64,000 nucleotides of DNA, from the NCBI GenBank assembly GCA_949372755.1, contig CASIBO010000006.1:248001-312000 (forward strand), given 5' to 3'. This stretch comes from UBA9926 sp018645765. Its GTDB lineage: Bacteria > Pseudomonadota > Gammaproteobacteria > Pseudomonadales > Azotimanducaceae. The translations under genes were made by a program, and so were the position numbers. The notes under the pieces were generated by a model, which did no database searches, was not told the origin of the DNA, and was given only the letters and a program-made list of their open reading frames with translations. This document shows, piece after piece, positions 8,601 to 17,563 of the stretch; within the stretch, counting starts at the first letter, position 1, and each line of letters opens with the position of its first letter.

Positions 8601-11600
8601 ATGGACATGCTAGCCGCGATCACGGCCCGAACGCGGACGGTTCTGTCCCTTCTCGGGGCAATAATGGTCGCGGGTGTCGCGTCCTTCCTATCAATACCTG
8701 TTGAATCAGATCCGGATGTCTCAGTGCCGGTGATGATTGTCCAAATTCCGCATGAAGGCATCTCCCCAGAAGATAGCGAGCGTCTACTCGTGCGCCCCAT
8801 GGAGCTTGAATTAAAGTCGATTGAAGGGGTTGTCGAACTCAACGGATACGCAGCCGAAGGTATGGCGACTCTGGTGATAGAGTTCGATTCCAGTTTTGAG
8901 CCTGATCAGGCCGTTCAAGATGTCCGCGAGTCCGTCGATCGCGGTAAAGTGAAGTTACCCAGCACAGCAGAAGAGCCCATTATTCGTGAGGTCTCCGCCT
9001 CAGACTTCCCCGTCATTACCGTATCGGTCGCAGGTCAGGGCGTGAGCGAGCGTACGCGTCTGCAGAGCGCCAGAGCCCTGAAAGACGCCATTGAGGCCGT
9101 GTCAGGTGTGTTAGAGGCAAAGATTTCCGGCGCGCGTGAAGAAGTGCTTGAGGCCGTGATCGATCCCGTTCAGTTACAAGCACTTGGGATTTCGGCGGAA
9201 GAAGTATTGTCGTCCCTGCAACGGAATAATCGCCTCATCGCCGCAGGAAACGTTGACACGGGGCGAGGCAGCTTCGCGATTAAGATCCCCAGCGTGATTG
9301 AGTCGGCGGAAGACATCCTTTCAATACCGATCAAAGCGAACCCAAACGGCGTCATCAGCTTGCGGGATGTGGTGGCTTTGAGCGAGACTTTCAAAGACGC
9401 GTCAAGTTACACTCGGACTAACGGTCAAGCGGCCATTGCGATCGAGGTCAGCAAGCGCGCCGGCGTCAGTTTGGTCGATGTGGTGGCTGGCGTGCGTGAA
9501 GCAGTAGAGCTGGCTCGTCTAGACCTGCCGCGTGCAGTTCAAATAGATTATATCGCCGATCAATCGCCTCAAACGATCGAACAGATCTCAACCCTGCAGG
9601 GTAATATCTCGACCGCAATGTTTTTGGTGCTAACGGTCGTCGTAGCCGCCGTTGGGTTTAAGTCGGGGATGTTGGTCGCGTTTGGCATACCTTTTTCCTT
9701 TTTGTTCGCGTTTATCTTTGTGTCAGCACTGGGCTATACCTATAACTTTATGGTGATGTTCGGGATGCTTTTGGGCCTCGGGATGTTGATCGACGGGGCC
9801 ATTGTGGTGGTCGAGTTGGCCGACCGGAAGATGGCCGGTGGCGCCCCGCCTAAAGTCGCTTACCTCGCCGCAGCCCGTCGTATGTTTTGGCCGATTTGCG
9901 CCTCGGTGGGCACGACCCTTGCGGCGTTCTTGCCGCTCATGTTCTGGCCGGGCGTGACCGGTCAATTCATGCGGTATCTACCGGTGACCGTGTTTGCCGT
10001 TTTAGCCGGCTCCTTACTCTACGCGTTGGTGTTCGCCCCGGTCTTGGGTGGCCTGCTCAGCCCTAGCCGAAACCAAAAAGGCGACCCGCTGGCAGCTGTA
10101 GGGCCCGACTTCGAATACAGCAGCCTATCCGGGCTAACCGGTCTTTTTGGCCGCGTTTTAGGTTCCGCAACCCGGCATCCAATATGGGTATTGGCTATTA
10201 CGCTGGCGTTATTGTTCGCTATCGTGCGCTGGTACGGTGTCGCCGGCAATGGCGCGCAGTTTTTCGTAGACGTTGAGCCCAGCTTTACCGGCGTCTCAGT
10301 TGGGGCTAAGGGCAACTACTCGGCGTCGGAGATGCGGGATTTGGTCACCGATGTCGAGCAGCGGGTCGTCGCGCAAGGCGATATCAAAAGTATCTACACC
10401 CGCGCAGGAAGCGGTACCACAGGCGGCGCGGGCAGCGGTCAGACAGGTGATGAGATCGGGTTTATGTTTGTCGAGTTAACCGACCGGTTCAGCCGCGATC
10501 GAGATGGCTGGGCGGTGGTGCAGAGTTTTCGAGATGCGATCACCGGTTTGCCGGGGGTTCGCGCTGAAATCAAAGAGCAAGAGCGCGGGCCGCCAGTGGG
10601 TAAAGACCTGCAGATTCAACTGCAGGGGCAAGACCTTGCTCAGCTGGCGATCGAAACCAAGCGGGTGCGTGCATTTCTGGAATCGATGACGGGCGTTATT
10701 GCAGTGGATGACACAGCGCCGGTACCAGGGATCGATTGGGAGATAAATGTAGACCGAGAGAAAGCCGCGATGATGGGCGCGGATGTGACCTCGGTAGGCT
10801 CCGCAATTCAGCTAATGACGAATGGCGTGTTGATAGGCCGATATCGGCCGGACACGGTAGATGACGAGGTCGATATTCGGCTGCGCTATCCTCAAGCCAA
10901 TCGGGGTTTTTCGAAGCTTGACGAACTGCGGGTTGCAACGCGCGATGGCCAAGTCCCCATCAGCAGCTTTGTGTCGCGAACCGCCCAGCCCAAGGTCAGC
11001 ACGATCTTTCGGCAAAACGGCCAGCGCATCATGTATGTCCGCGCCAATGCCGCGCCAGGCTATTTAGCAGAAACGCTGGTCGCAGAGGTCGAAGCTTGGC
11101 TCGCAACCGCGCCGATTGATCCGGCGATTAAAATACAGTTCCGAGGTGCGAATGAGGAACAGGCGAAGACGCTTGGCTTCATTGGGACTGCGTTCACGTT
11201 ATCCCTGATGTTGATGGGAATCTTGCTGGTTACCCAGTTCAACAGCTTTTATCAAACGTTCTTGGTGTTGTCGTCGGTGGTAATGTCAACAGTAGGGGTG
11301 TTGTTGGGTTTGATTGTGACGGGGCAGCCGTTCAGCGCGATTATGACCGGTGTTGGCATTGTGGCGCTGGCCGGGATCATCGTGAACAACAACATTGTCC
11401 TGATCGACACCTTTAATGAGCTGCGCCAAAGTCACCCAGAGTGGACGTTGCGGCAGACTGCAACTCACACGGGGTGTTTGCGATTACGGCCGGTATTTTT
11501 AACAACTTTCACTACTGGTTTCGGGCTGCTGCCCATGGCATCGGGCGTTTCAATTGACCTCATTGGCAGGTCGGTTGAAGTCGGTGGTCCGGTTGCCTCA

Positions 11601-11768
11601 TTTTGGATGCAGCTGGCATCGGCCATCGTCTCGGGCTTGACGTTTGCGACCCTGCTCACGCTAATCGTGACACCTGCGATGTTGGCGCTACCGGAGGCGT
11701 TGAGTGAGTTCCGCGATCGCCTTACGGCGTTCAGACGCTCGAAGGTCGCAAGTTCCGCGTCGATTTAG
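8601..11768 (+). CDS. RND-family efflux permease
   Basis: A 1055-residue inner-membrane proton-driven pump of the AcrB/HAE type. It has a first TM at residues about 11-31 and two large periplasmic loops after TM1 and TM7. Conserved family motifs include IREVSASDFPVITVSV, SLRDVVALSE-type docking loops and the TM4 motif GMLIDGAIVVVE. The AcrB proton-relay pair Asp407-Asp408 is here Asp398-Gly399, and the AcrB Lys940 position is Asn929 (VNNNIVLID). The relay is therefore the single-Asp type seen in some RND branches. With the adaptor upstream it should form an export system; substrates are unknown. Confidence 0.93.
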   Translation: MDMLAAITARTRTVLSLLGAIMVAGVASFLSIPVESDPDVSVPVMIVQIPHEGISPEDSERLLVRPMELELKSIEGVVELNGYAAEGMATLVIEFDSSFEPDQAVQDVRESVDRGKVKLPSTAEEPIIREVSASDFPVITVSVAGQGVSERTRLQSARALKDAIEAVSGVLEAKISGAREEVLEAVIDPVQLQALGISAEEVLSSLQRNNRLIAAGNVDTGRGSFAIKIPSVIESAEDILSIPIKANPNGVISLRDVVALSETFKDASSYTRTNGQAAIAIEVSKRAGVSLVDVVAGVREAVELARLDLPRAVQIDYIADQSPQTIEQISTLQGNISTAMFLVLTVVVAAVGFKSGMLVAFGIPFSFLFAFIFVSALGYTYNFMVMFGMLLGLGMLIDGAIVVVELADRKMAGGAPPKVAYLAAARRMFWPICASVGTTLAAFLPLMFWPGVTGQFMRYLPVTVFAVLAGSLLYALVFAPVLGGLLSPSRNQKGDPLAAVGPDFEYSSLSGLTGLFGRVLGSATRHPIWVLAITLALLFAIVRWYGVAGNGAQFFVDVEPSFTGVSVGAKGNYSASEMRDLVTDVEQRVVAQGDIKSIYTRAGSGTTGGAGSGQTGDEIGFMFVELTDRFSRDRDGWAVVQSFRDAITGLPGVRAEIKEQERGPPVGKDLQIQLQGQDLAQLAIETKRVRAFLESMTGVIAVDDTAPVPGIDWEINVDREKAAMMGADVTSVGSAIQLMTNGVLIGRYRPDTVDDEVDIRLRYPQANRGFSKLDELRVATRDGQVPISSFVSRTAQPKVSTIFRQNGQRIMYVRANAAPGYLAETLVAEVEAWLATAPIDPAIKIQFRGANEEQAKTLGFIGTAFTLSLMLMGILLVTQFNSFYQTFLVLSSVVMSTVGVLLGLIVTGQPFSAIMTGVGIVALAGIIVNNNIVLIDTFNELRQSHPEWTLRQTATHTGCLRLRPVFLTTFTTGFGLLPMASGVSIDLIGRSVEVGGPVASFWMQLASAIVSGLTFATLLTLIVTPAMLALPEALSEFRDRLTAFRRSKVASSASI

Positions 11769-11889
11769 CGCGCGGCAACTGATTACCATACTGCTTGCAA
11801 CGCTTGCCGTTAGGCCCTTCTAGCGCGCCTGAGCCAGCGTTCAGGACCAGACCGTTTCGACAGAGTCTGCTCTGACGAGCTTAGGACGG

Positions 11890-12699
11890 TCAAATGTGCA
11901 CGATGCCTGATGCGATGGCCTGGGTGCGCGCCTCGAAGGCAGTCCGCGTGCCATCCCCGTCGGTCGCGCACACCAAGTAGCCGCCGCCCTCAGTGATGGA
12001 CCGCGCTATGTCTGGCCACATTAAGTCCGGCATTTTTGCCTCATTCCATTGTTTGGCTATTTTAGGGTCCATATTCCGAGGGCCGCCAAAGCGCTCAGGC
12101 CGGGCGCGTGCACCATCCCAAATTTTCGTGTTCAGAAGCCCCGGGCAGAGAATGGTCGAGGCAATGCCCTGGTCCTCGAGTTCGGCGCTTAAGGCATCGG
12201 CAAAAGCGAAGGTAGCATGTTTGGTGGTGGCATAGAGTGGAAATGCGCTCGCGGGCGATTGCAAGGCCGCGGTCGAGGCTGTAAACCCGACATGGCGCGG
12301 GCCTTCAGCGGTTTGCATTAGCGGCGTAAAGGCTTGCGCAGTCCAGATCACGCCGTAGACATTGACGCCGAGCGCCCACTCGATGGCATTGGGTTTTCCG
12401 GTCAGAATGGGCGAGCCAACGCCAACGCCTGCATTGATCCACAACAAATTAAGCGGGCCATGGGCCCGTAAGGCGTCGGCTGCGGCGAGGCAGGCATCCC
12501 GATCGGATACATCGAAGACGATGGGGAAGGCGGTGCCCCGAATCTCACTGACGACGCGCGCTGCTGCGTCTTGCCGAATATCTTGGACGGCGACGGTGAG
12601 CCCTGCTGCTGCAAGCTGTTTGGCCAGCATTTCGCCAATGCCATCGCCGGCGCCGGTCACCATCGCAAGCTTGCCTTGGTATTCGCTGAGTTTCGTCAT
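11890..12699 (-). CDS. Short-chain dehydrogenase/reductase
   Basis: A 269-residue classical-type SDR. The nucleotide-binding motif is TGAGDGIG (residues about 15-22), NAGVGVG follows beta-4, and catalytic Ser (FTASTAALQSP) and YATTK (Tyr/Lys) are present. It is probably an NAD(P)-dependent alcohol/ketone oxidoreductase with unknown substrate. ATG 12699 has GAGGATTTCAAAGT before it. A second, frameshifted SDR lies just upstream on the same strand, so both may be co-transcribed. Confidence 0.87.
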   Translation of the reverse strand: MTKLSEYQGKLAMVTGAGDGIGEMLAKQLAAAGLTVAVQDIRQDAAARVVSEIRGTAFPIVFDVSDRDACLAAADALRAHGPLNLLWINAGVGVGSPILTGKPNAIEWALGVNVYGVIWTAQAFTPLMQTAEGPRHVGFTASTAALQSPASAFPLYATTKHATFAFADALSAELEDQGIASTILCPGLLNTKIWDGARARPERFGGPRNMDPKIAKQWNEAKMPDLMWPDIARSITEGGGYLVCATDGDGTRTAFEARTQAIASGIVHI

Positions 12700-12794
12700 A
12701 CTTTGAAATCCTCATCAATAATGGTTTGCGCCGTGCTCTGGCGCACGATTCTGGGTACTAGGCCGCCTCGATGGAAGCCAGCCCTGTCAGGGCG

Positions 12795-13539
12795 TCAGCC
12801 CGGGTCGACGAGCGCGCCGCCATCAATGCCGATGATCTGGGATGTGACATACCCCGACTCAGGTCTGGCCAACCAACGCACGCAATCGGCGACATCCGAT
12901 GGACGGCCAACGCGCTTCACCAGCGTCCGCTCAACCAGACTGGCGCGGCGCTCAGCCGTCATTCTATCTCCAAATAACTCAGTGTCAGCGATAAAGCCGG
13001 GCGCGACGATGTTGCAGGTCACGCCAATTGGCCCGAGTTCAACGGCAAGATCATACATCCAGCCGTGCAGGGCCGCTTTCGCCGCGCCATAAGGGCCGCC
13101 CCCTGGGCCGATCGCGGCGGCAGAGCTGATGAAAATCAGCCGAGCGGTGTCTGAGAGGTGCGCTCGCAACGCTTCAATCAATAGCACTGTGGTGATGGTA
13201 TTGCCGGTCAGTGTTGCATGCCAGGCCTTATTCACGCTTACCAAGCTGTTATCAGCGGCGGGCGGGGCGCTGCCGGCATTAGCCACCACCACGTCAAGGG
13301 TGCCGCCCAGGCGCTCGATGATCACGGGCATGGCCTTGGTCACGGCAAGTGGGTCCGTCCAAGTCAACGGCCTGCGTGACAACCCGCGTCGGTGCATTCA
13401 GCTGCTCAGCGGCGGCCTCAAGCACCGCCGGGCGCCGGCCGAGCAGGGCGACGGTATAGTCATCATCCACCAAGGCTTGCGCCACCGCCAAACCGATTCC
13501 GGTGCCGCCGCCCGACACCACCGCCGTTCGTTTGCTCAT
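12795..13539 (-). pseudogene. Short-chain dehydrogenase/reductase with one frameshift
   Basis: Read from ATG 13539 (AGGAGG ribosome-binding site), the protein starts MSKRTAVVSGGGTGIGLAVA and continues to TQAVDL. It must then change frame at about 13355-13362 to give TDPLAVTKAMPVIIERLGG, VVVANAGSAPP, SSAAAIGPGGGPYGAAKAAL and the C-terminal GYVTSQIIGIDGGALVDPG. Removing one G from a GG pair in TTGGACGG restores a 247-residue SDR with an intact glycine-rich loop, NAG, Ser and YxxxK. The single-base lesion is either a recent inactivation or a sequence error. It precedes the intact SDR gene, separated by about 95 nt. Confidence 0.75.
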
Positions 13540-13542
13540 TAC

Positions 13543-13901
13543 AATTGCCTCCTGGTTTTCTGCTGCGCCGCTGCGAGGATGGCTCGCCAAATACGATGAT
13601 CCCGCCTGCGAGGGCGCCGGAATGACTTACCGCGCCGTGCTGGGCGGCTTCAGTCAGAATAGGATCTTTAAGCGGGTGCTTTCAAGGGGTGGTAATTGTC
13701 TCTCACGGCGCTGGCGATTGAGCGTTGTTGCGCACCAAGTCCATGGCGCAATAGAGACAAGCATAGCGGGTAATATTTTGAGTGTGATACCGTTCCCACT
13801 CAAAACCATCGAGCTCAAAACCAATTGGCCGTTGATTGAGGCATCTGTCCACAGGCGGTAGATTTAGATCAGCTTTGTAACCAGAAAATCAGAGAGACTT
13901 T
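13543..13901. other. Intergenic stretch, nothing recognised
   Basis: This is 359 nt between the divergent frameshifted SDR and the cupin gene. No convincing ORF. It should hold both promoters; no clear -35/-10 pair was identified. Confidence 0.4.
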
Positions 13902-14339
13902 ATGAAACGCTTAACCACATTGATTGCTGTCATCGCGCTGTCCCAAACCGTCATGGCCGAGGATGAGGCGACGTCGTTGCCGGCTGAACTGAGCGGGGCC
14001 GATATCGCGGGCGCGATTTTTGCGCGCCCTGACATGACTCGAACCCAGCACGAAGATGGTCATGTCACGCTGGATGTGACGTCTTTTGTCTCCAGCGATC
14101 AGAAGTTTTCCTCGGGGATGTACAAGTCGGGTAAAACGCGCCTGGAGGTGACTGAACCTTACGGCGTGGATGAGTTCATGTACTTTTTAGAAGGCAGTGT
14201 CACGCTCACCTCAAGTGACGGCAGCGTGCAGACCATAGACGCCGGTGAGGGCGTCACCATAGCTAAAGAGTGGACGGGCATCTGGGAGACCGACGGCTAC
14301 ACCAAAATCTGGGTGATCTACTCAGCCCTTGGCGAGTAA
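13902..14339 (+). CDS. Exported cupin-domain protein
   Basis: This 145-residue protein has a signal peptide (MKRLTTLIAVIALSQTVMA, cleaved before EDEA). A single cupin barrel follows, with GVDEFMYFLEGSVTLTSSDG and IDAGEGVTIAKEWTGIWETDGYTKIWVIY. The pattern matches the cupin_3 (ureidoglycine-aminohydrolase-like, DUF861) group. The usual metal-binding His pair of motif 1 is not obvious, so an enzymatic role is uncertain. ATG 13902 follows AGAGAGACTTT. The next gene, an acyl-CoA dehydrogenase, starts 66 nt later and may share its transcript. Confidence 0.78.
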   Translation: MKRLTTLIAVIALSQTVMAEDEATSLPAELSGADIAGAIFARPDMTRTQHEDGHVTLDVTSFVSSDQKFSSGMYKSGKTRLEVTEPYGVDEFMYFLEGSVTLTSSDGSVQTIDAGEGVTIAKEWTGIWETDGYTKIWVIYSALGE

Positions 14340-14405
14340 CGGGCCGCCGCCTAATAACGAAGTAAGCTAAGACCGCAACGCGTCAATCAAAGCAGGACTC
14401 CGGAC

Positions 14406-15641
14406 ATGTTTGAACTCCCACAAAAAGCATTGGCCATTCAGGCCCAAGTAGAACAATTCTTTAGCCAGCAGGTGCTGCCGATGAATGCCCAGTGGCATGA
14501 GCAAGCGCGCGCGGGCCACGCACAGCCACCGATTGAAGCGGCCTTGCGCGAGCAGGCCAAGGCGTTAGGGCTTTGGAACATGGCGCTGCCCAGACTCGCC
14601 GATCATGAACCGGGCTTGCGTTTAACCAATCTTGAGTTCACTGGGGTTGCCGAGGTGTTAGGGCGTCTGGAGTGGGCTTCCAAAGTGTTTAATTGCCACG
14701 CGCCGGATGTGCCGAACATGGAGCTGTTGCAGCTGTTTGCAACCCCTGCCCAAAAAGCACAATGGTTGAATCCGCTGTTAGCGGGGGATATCGGATCGGC
14801 ATTTGCGATGACCGAGCCCGATGTCGCGTCCAGTGACCCCGTTAACCTGCAAACCCGCATTGAAAAGGATGGCGAGTTTTATGTTGTGAACGGCCGCAAG
14901 TGGTTTGCCTCGAATGCGGGGCACGCTGCCTGTGAGTTGATCATTGCCCTTGGTGTGTCAGATCCGAGCGCGCCCAAGTCGCAGCGGCAATCACTGGTTT
15001 TGATCCCGCGCCACGCGCCTGGGGTCGACATCGTCCGGAACCTGCCGGTGTTCGACCATACCTCGATCACCAATACCCATACCGAGCTAACCTTCACCAA
15101 TGTTCGGATTCCAGCCGATCATGTGTTGGGTGAGTTGGGCGCCGGCTTTGCCATGGGCCAGGCCCGATTAGGCCCTGCCCGACTGCACCATTGCATGCGC
15201 GCAATTGGGGAGTGTGAAGTATTGATTAGCCTGATGGTGAAACGCTCGCAAGAGCGCACAACCTTTGGCAAACGCATTGACGAGTATGGTGCAACCCAGG
15301 CGGCCATCAGTTTGTCGCGTATTGAGCTGGATCAGTGCCGGTTATTGGTGCAACAGGCGGCGCACCGGTTGGACACAGTGGGGAATAAAGCTGCTCGCAA
15401 GCAGATATCGATGATCAAGGTGGCGGTCGCGCGGATGTATCAGGATGTTGCGGATCGCGCGGTTCAGCTTTACGGCGCCAAAGGCGTAACCGGTGACACG
15501 CCGGCTGCTCGCGCCTTCAGTCGGGCGCGGGCCTTTAGAATTTACGATGGGCCAGACGAAGTGCATTTGCAGACGATTGCGCGGCTCGAGGCGAGCGACC
15601 AAGATTTAACGAACTTAGCGCACTATCTGCCGCTGGGTTAG
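14406..15641 (+). CDS. Acyl-CoA dehydrogenase (ACAD10/11-like)
   Basis: A 411-residue FAD enzyme that oxidises an acyl-CoA to the 2-enoyl-CoA. Family signatures are AFAMTEPDVASSDPVN (flavin/substrate site), YVVNGRKWFASNAGHA, RTTFGKRIDEYGATQ, and near the C-terminus LYGAKGVTGDTPAA and RIYDGPDEVHLQTIA. In the last, Asp of YDG stands where many relatives have the catalytic Glu; this YDGPDEVH version is normal for the ACAD10/11-like branch. Length is typical. ATG 14406 follows AGGACTCCGGAC. No CoA ligase or hydratase is adjacent, so the pathway is open. Confidence 0.9.
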   Translation: MFELPQKALAIQAQVEQFFSQQVLPMNAQWHEQARAGHAQPPIEAALREQAKALGLWNMALPRLADHEPGLRLTNLEFTGVAEVLGRLEWASKVFNCHAPDVPNMELLQLFATPAQKAQWLNPLLAGDIGSAFAMTEPDVASSDPVNLQTRIEKDGEFYVVNGRKWFASNAGHAACELIIALGVSDPSAPKSQRQSLVLIPRHAPGVDIVRNLPVFDHTSITNTHTELTFTNVRIPADHVLGELGAGFAMGQARLGPARLHHCMRAIGECEVLISLMVKRSQERTTFGKRIDEYGATQAAISLSRIELDQCRLLVQQAAHRLDTVGNKAARKQISMIKVAVARMYQDVADRAVQLYGAKGVTGDTPAARAFSRARAFRIYDGPDEVHLQTIARLEASDQDLTNLAHYLPLG

Positions 15642-15849
15642 CACGCGATGCCGGTTTGCTGCGATCGGGGCGGCAGAGAGCTCTATTACGACATCAGGCT
15701 CGGACGCGGCCTGGCCGGCAGGGCTGATCCTGGTCAGCCGGCAAGACACGGGTCCAGCACAATGCGTAACCTCATCAAAAAGTCCTGCCCCAAACGGTCA
15801 GGCTTTGTGCCGCAAATCCAAAAGAGGATGCCGCCGAGGCCTTGATGCG

Positions 15850-16194
15850 TTACCGGCCGCGGACGGCGATCAGCTCGACCTCAAACACAAGCGTCGTGTT
15901 ACCCGGAATCGGGCCGACACCGGCTGCGCCGTAGCCCAGTTCCGGCGGCACAATTAATTTCCATTTGTCGCCTTCTTGCATCATCAGGAGGGCTTCGGTC
16001 CAACCTGCAATGACCCCGTTAACCGGCAGGTCAAGTGGCTCGCCCCGTTCAACCGAGCTGTCGAATACGCGGCCATCTTCAAAGGTGCCGTGATAATGCG
16101 CGCTGACCACATCGGTGGGCCCAGGAGTGGCCCCGTCTCCTGATGCGAGTATTTCGTATTGCAAACCGGATGCTGTTGTAACCCTATCGCTCAT
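15850..16194 (-). CDS. FKBP-type peptidyl-prolyl isomerase
   Basis: A 114-residue single-domain FKBP that catalyses cis-trans isomerisation of prolyl bonds, probably cytoplasmic since there is no signal peptide. Family features: VVSAHYHGTFEDGRVFDSS, GVIAGWTEALLMMQEGDKW, IPPELGYG-type VPPELGYGAAG and IPGNTTLVFEVELI. The start ATG has AAGAGGTAGGCAACA upstream. It is convergent to the acyl-CoA dehydrogenase. Confidence 0.93.
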   Translation of the reverse strand: MSDRVTTASGLQYEILASGDGATPGPTDVVSAHYHGTFEDGRVFDSSVERGEPLDLPVNGVIAGWTEALLMMQEGDKWKLIVPPELGYGAAGVGPIPGNTTLVFEVELIAVRGR

Positions 16195-16428
16195 TGTTGC
16201 CTACCTCTTAGTGTTTGTTCTGGTTCGTATGTTCTAATTTTAGGTCGACGCAGCGAATGCTTGACGATGACCTGCTGATTCAACGGTGCTGAGTGCTCTC
16301 TAAAACGGCACTCGGCAATCTTATCGCATCTTGGGTCGGACCTTGTACTGAATCCGGCGGTGCTGGATACCTAAACCCCGACTTTTCTGAAACGGGGCCT
16401 ACTGCTCGCGGATTCAGAAGCACCTTCC

Positions 16429-17301
16429 CTATTTTTGAGGCGAAACTCTCATGTATTGTATTGTTGCTGCAAGGTTCTGACTGCCGGCGCCGTGGGCAAC
16501 CGCCCCGGAGAGTATGTGAGAAACGGCATCAACAAGATCGAGATTTTTTGGCCCCGGTCGGAAACTATTTGAAGCATTTTCTAAAGCAGCTTGCCAAACC
16601 CCCAGGGAGGCCTCTGTTTGGCTAAAATCGTTTAGCGCAATGCTGTGCGCCAAGGCTTTGATGCTGTGGCCCGCACTGCCAAATAACGGCGCAATCATGT
16701 CGGCATAGGTTTCGGTTGAAACACCCGTGCCCTCCAGGGCGTGAATACTCTGTACAACCGCGAGCATTAAAGTCACCGTGGGAAAAATGACGGCAAAATC
16801 CAACGTTGCAGGCGCCGTTATGTTATCGCCCAAGTACTGACTCGCAGGGCCAAGGGTTAGAACGACGTCTTGCGCCGACGACCAGGCGGCCTCATGCCCG
16901 GCAACCAGAAGTGCGCATTGGGAGCTGCCGATGCCGCTTGGATACGCTAAAATCGCGCCATCTAGATATCGTCCGCCGCGCTGCGTGACCCAGTCTTGCA
17001 GGTTGCTCGCTTCGTGCGTTGAGCCGGTTGTGAGTTGAATGAGGGTTTTGCCCGTTAAGTCAGAACAGCCGCTCAAACCGCGTCGAGACGCCTCGTAGTT
17101 GTTTAGGCAAATCAGGATGACCTCATTGGCTGCAATGCCGTCGGCGATATCGTGCGCGAGGGTGGCTCCGGCGTCTAACAAAGGGGCTGCTTTTGATTCG
17201 GTTCGGTTCCAAACCGTGACGGGGTAGCCTTTGCCGAGGAGTGTTTTAGCCAATGCGGCGCCCATGTTGCCGAGACCCATAACAAAAATATTCTGTGACA
17301 T
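16429..17301 (-). CDS. NADP-dependent imine-reductase-like dehydrogenase
   Basis: This 290-residue protein of the beta-hydroxyacid dehydrogenase superfamily has an N-terminal Rossmann motif VMGLGNMGAALA (residues 7-18) and VTVWNRTESKAAPL. The Arg after Asn in WNRT suggests NADP. CLNNYEA and DGAILAYPSGIG are like the imine reductase branch rather than 3-hydroxyisobutyrate dehydrogenase (no GxxxGxK lysine motif was found). The C-terminal half is the helical dimerisation domain. ATG 17301 has GGAG 9 nt upstream. It is divergent from the carotenoid oxygenase gene, with 262 nt between. Confidence 0.75.
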   Translation of the reverse strand: MSQNIFVMGLGNMGAALAKTLLGKGYPVTVWNRTESKAAPLLDAGATLAHDIADGIAANEVILICLNNYEASRRGLSGCSDLTGKTLIQLTTGSTHEASNLQDWVTQRGGRYLDGAILAYPSGIGSSQCALLVAGHEAAWSSAQDVVLTLGPASQYLGDNITAPATLDFAVIFPTVTLMLAVVQSIHALEGTGVSTETYADMIAPLFGSAGHSIKALAHSIALNDFSQTEASLGVWQAALENASNSFRPGPKNLDLVDAVSHILSGAVAHGAGSQNLAATIQYMRVSPQK

Positions 17302-17563
17302 GCGAAATAGCTCCGATGCTGATTGATTTGAGTGATGGCCTCAAAATAGCACGAGTTGCGGTTAGATTGGGTGCGCTCGACGCATTGGCGGGCATTTTTA
17401 ACCCTTTGAATTTCAGGTGTTGCCAGGGTCAATGGCGGGTCTTTTTCCGAAGCGGCGTCATAAGCCTGCCGAGGGTGGGAGACGCGTGCGATGGCTCGCC
17501 GGCGCTGTTCGTCACCGCCAGCGTCTTATATAGTGTGGACGCAGATCGTTATAAGGACGCAAC

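Noticed and set aside
15700..15760. GC-rich hairpin after the acyl-CoA dehydrogenase
   Set aside because: The arms (GCCGGC, GCTGA/TCAGC) pair imperfectly and no T-run follows, so I did not call a terminator.
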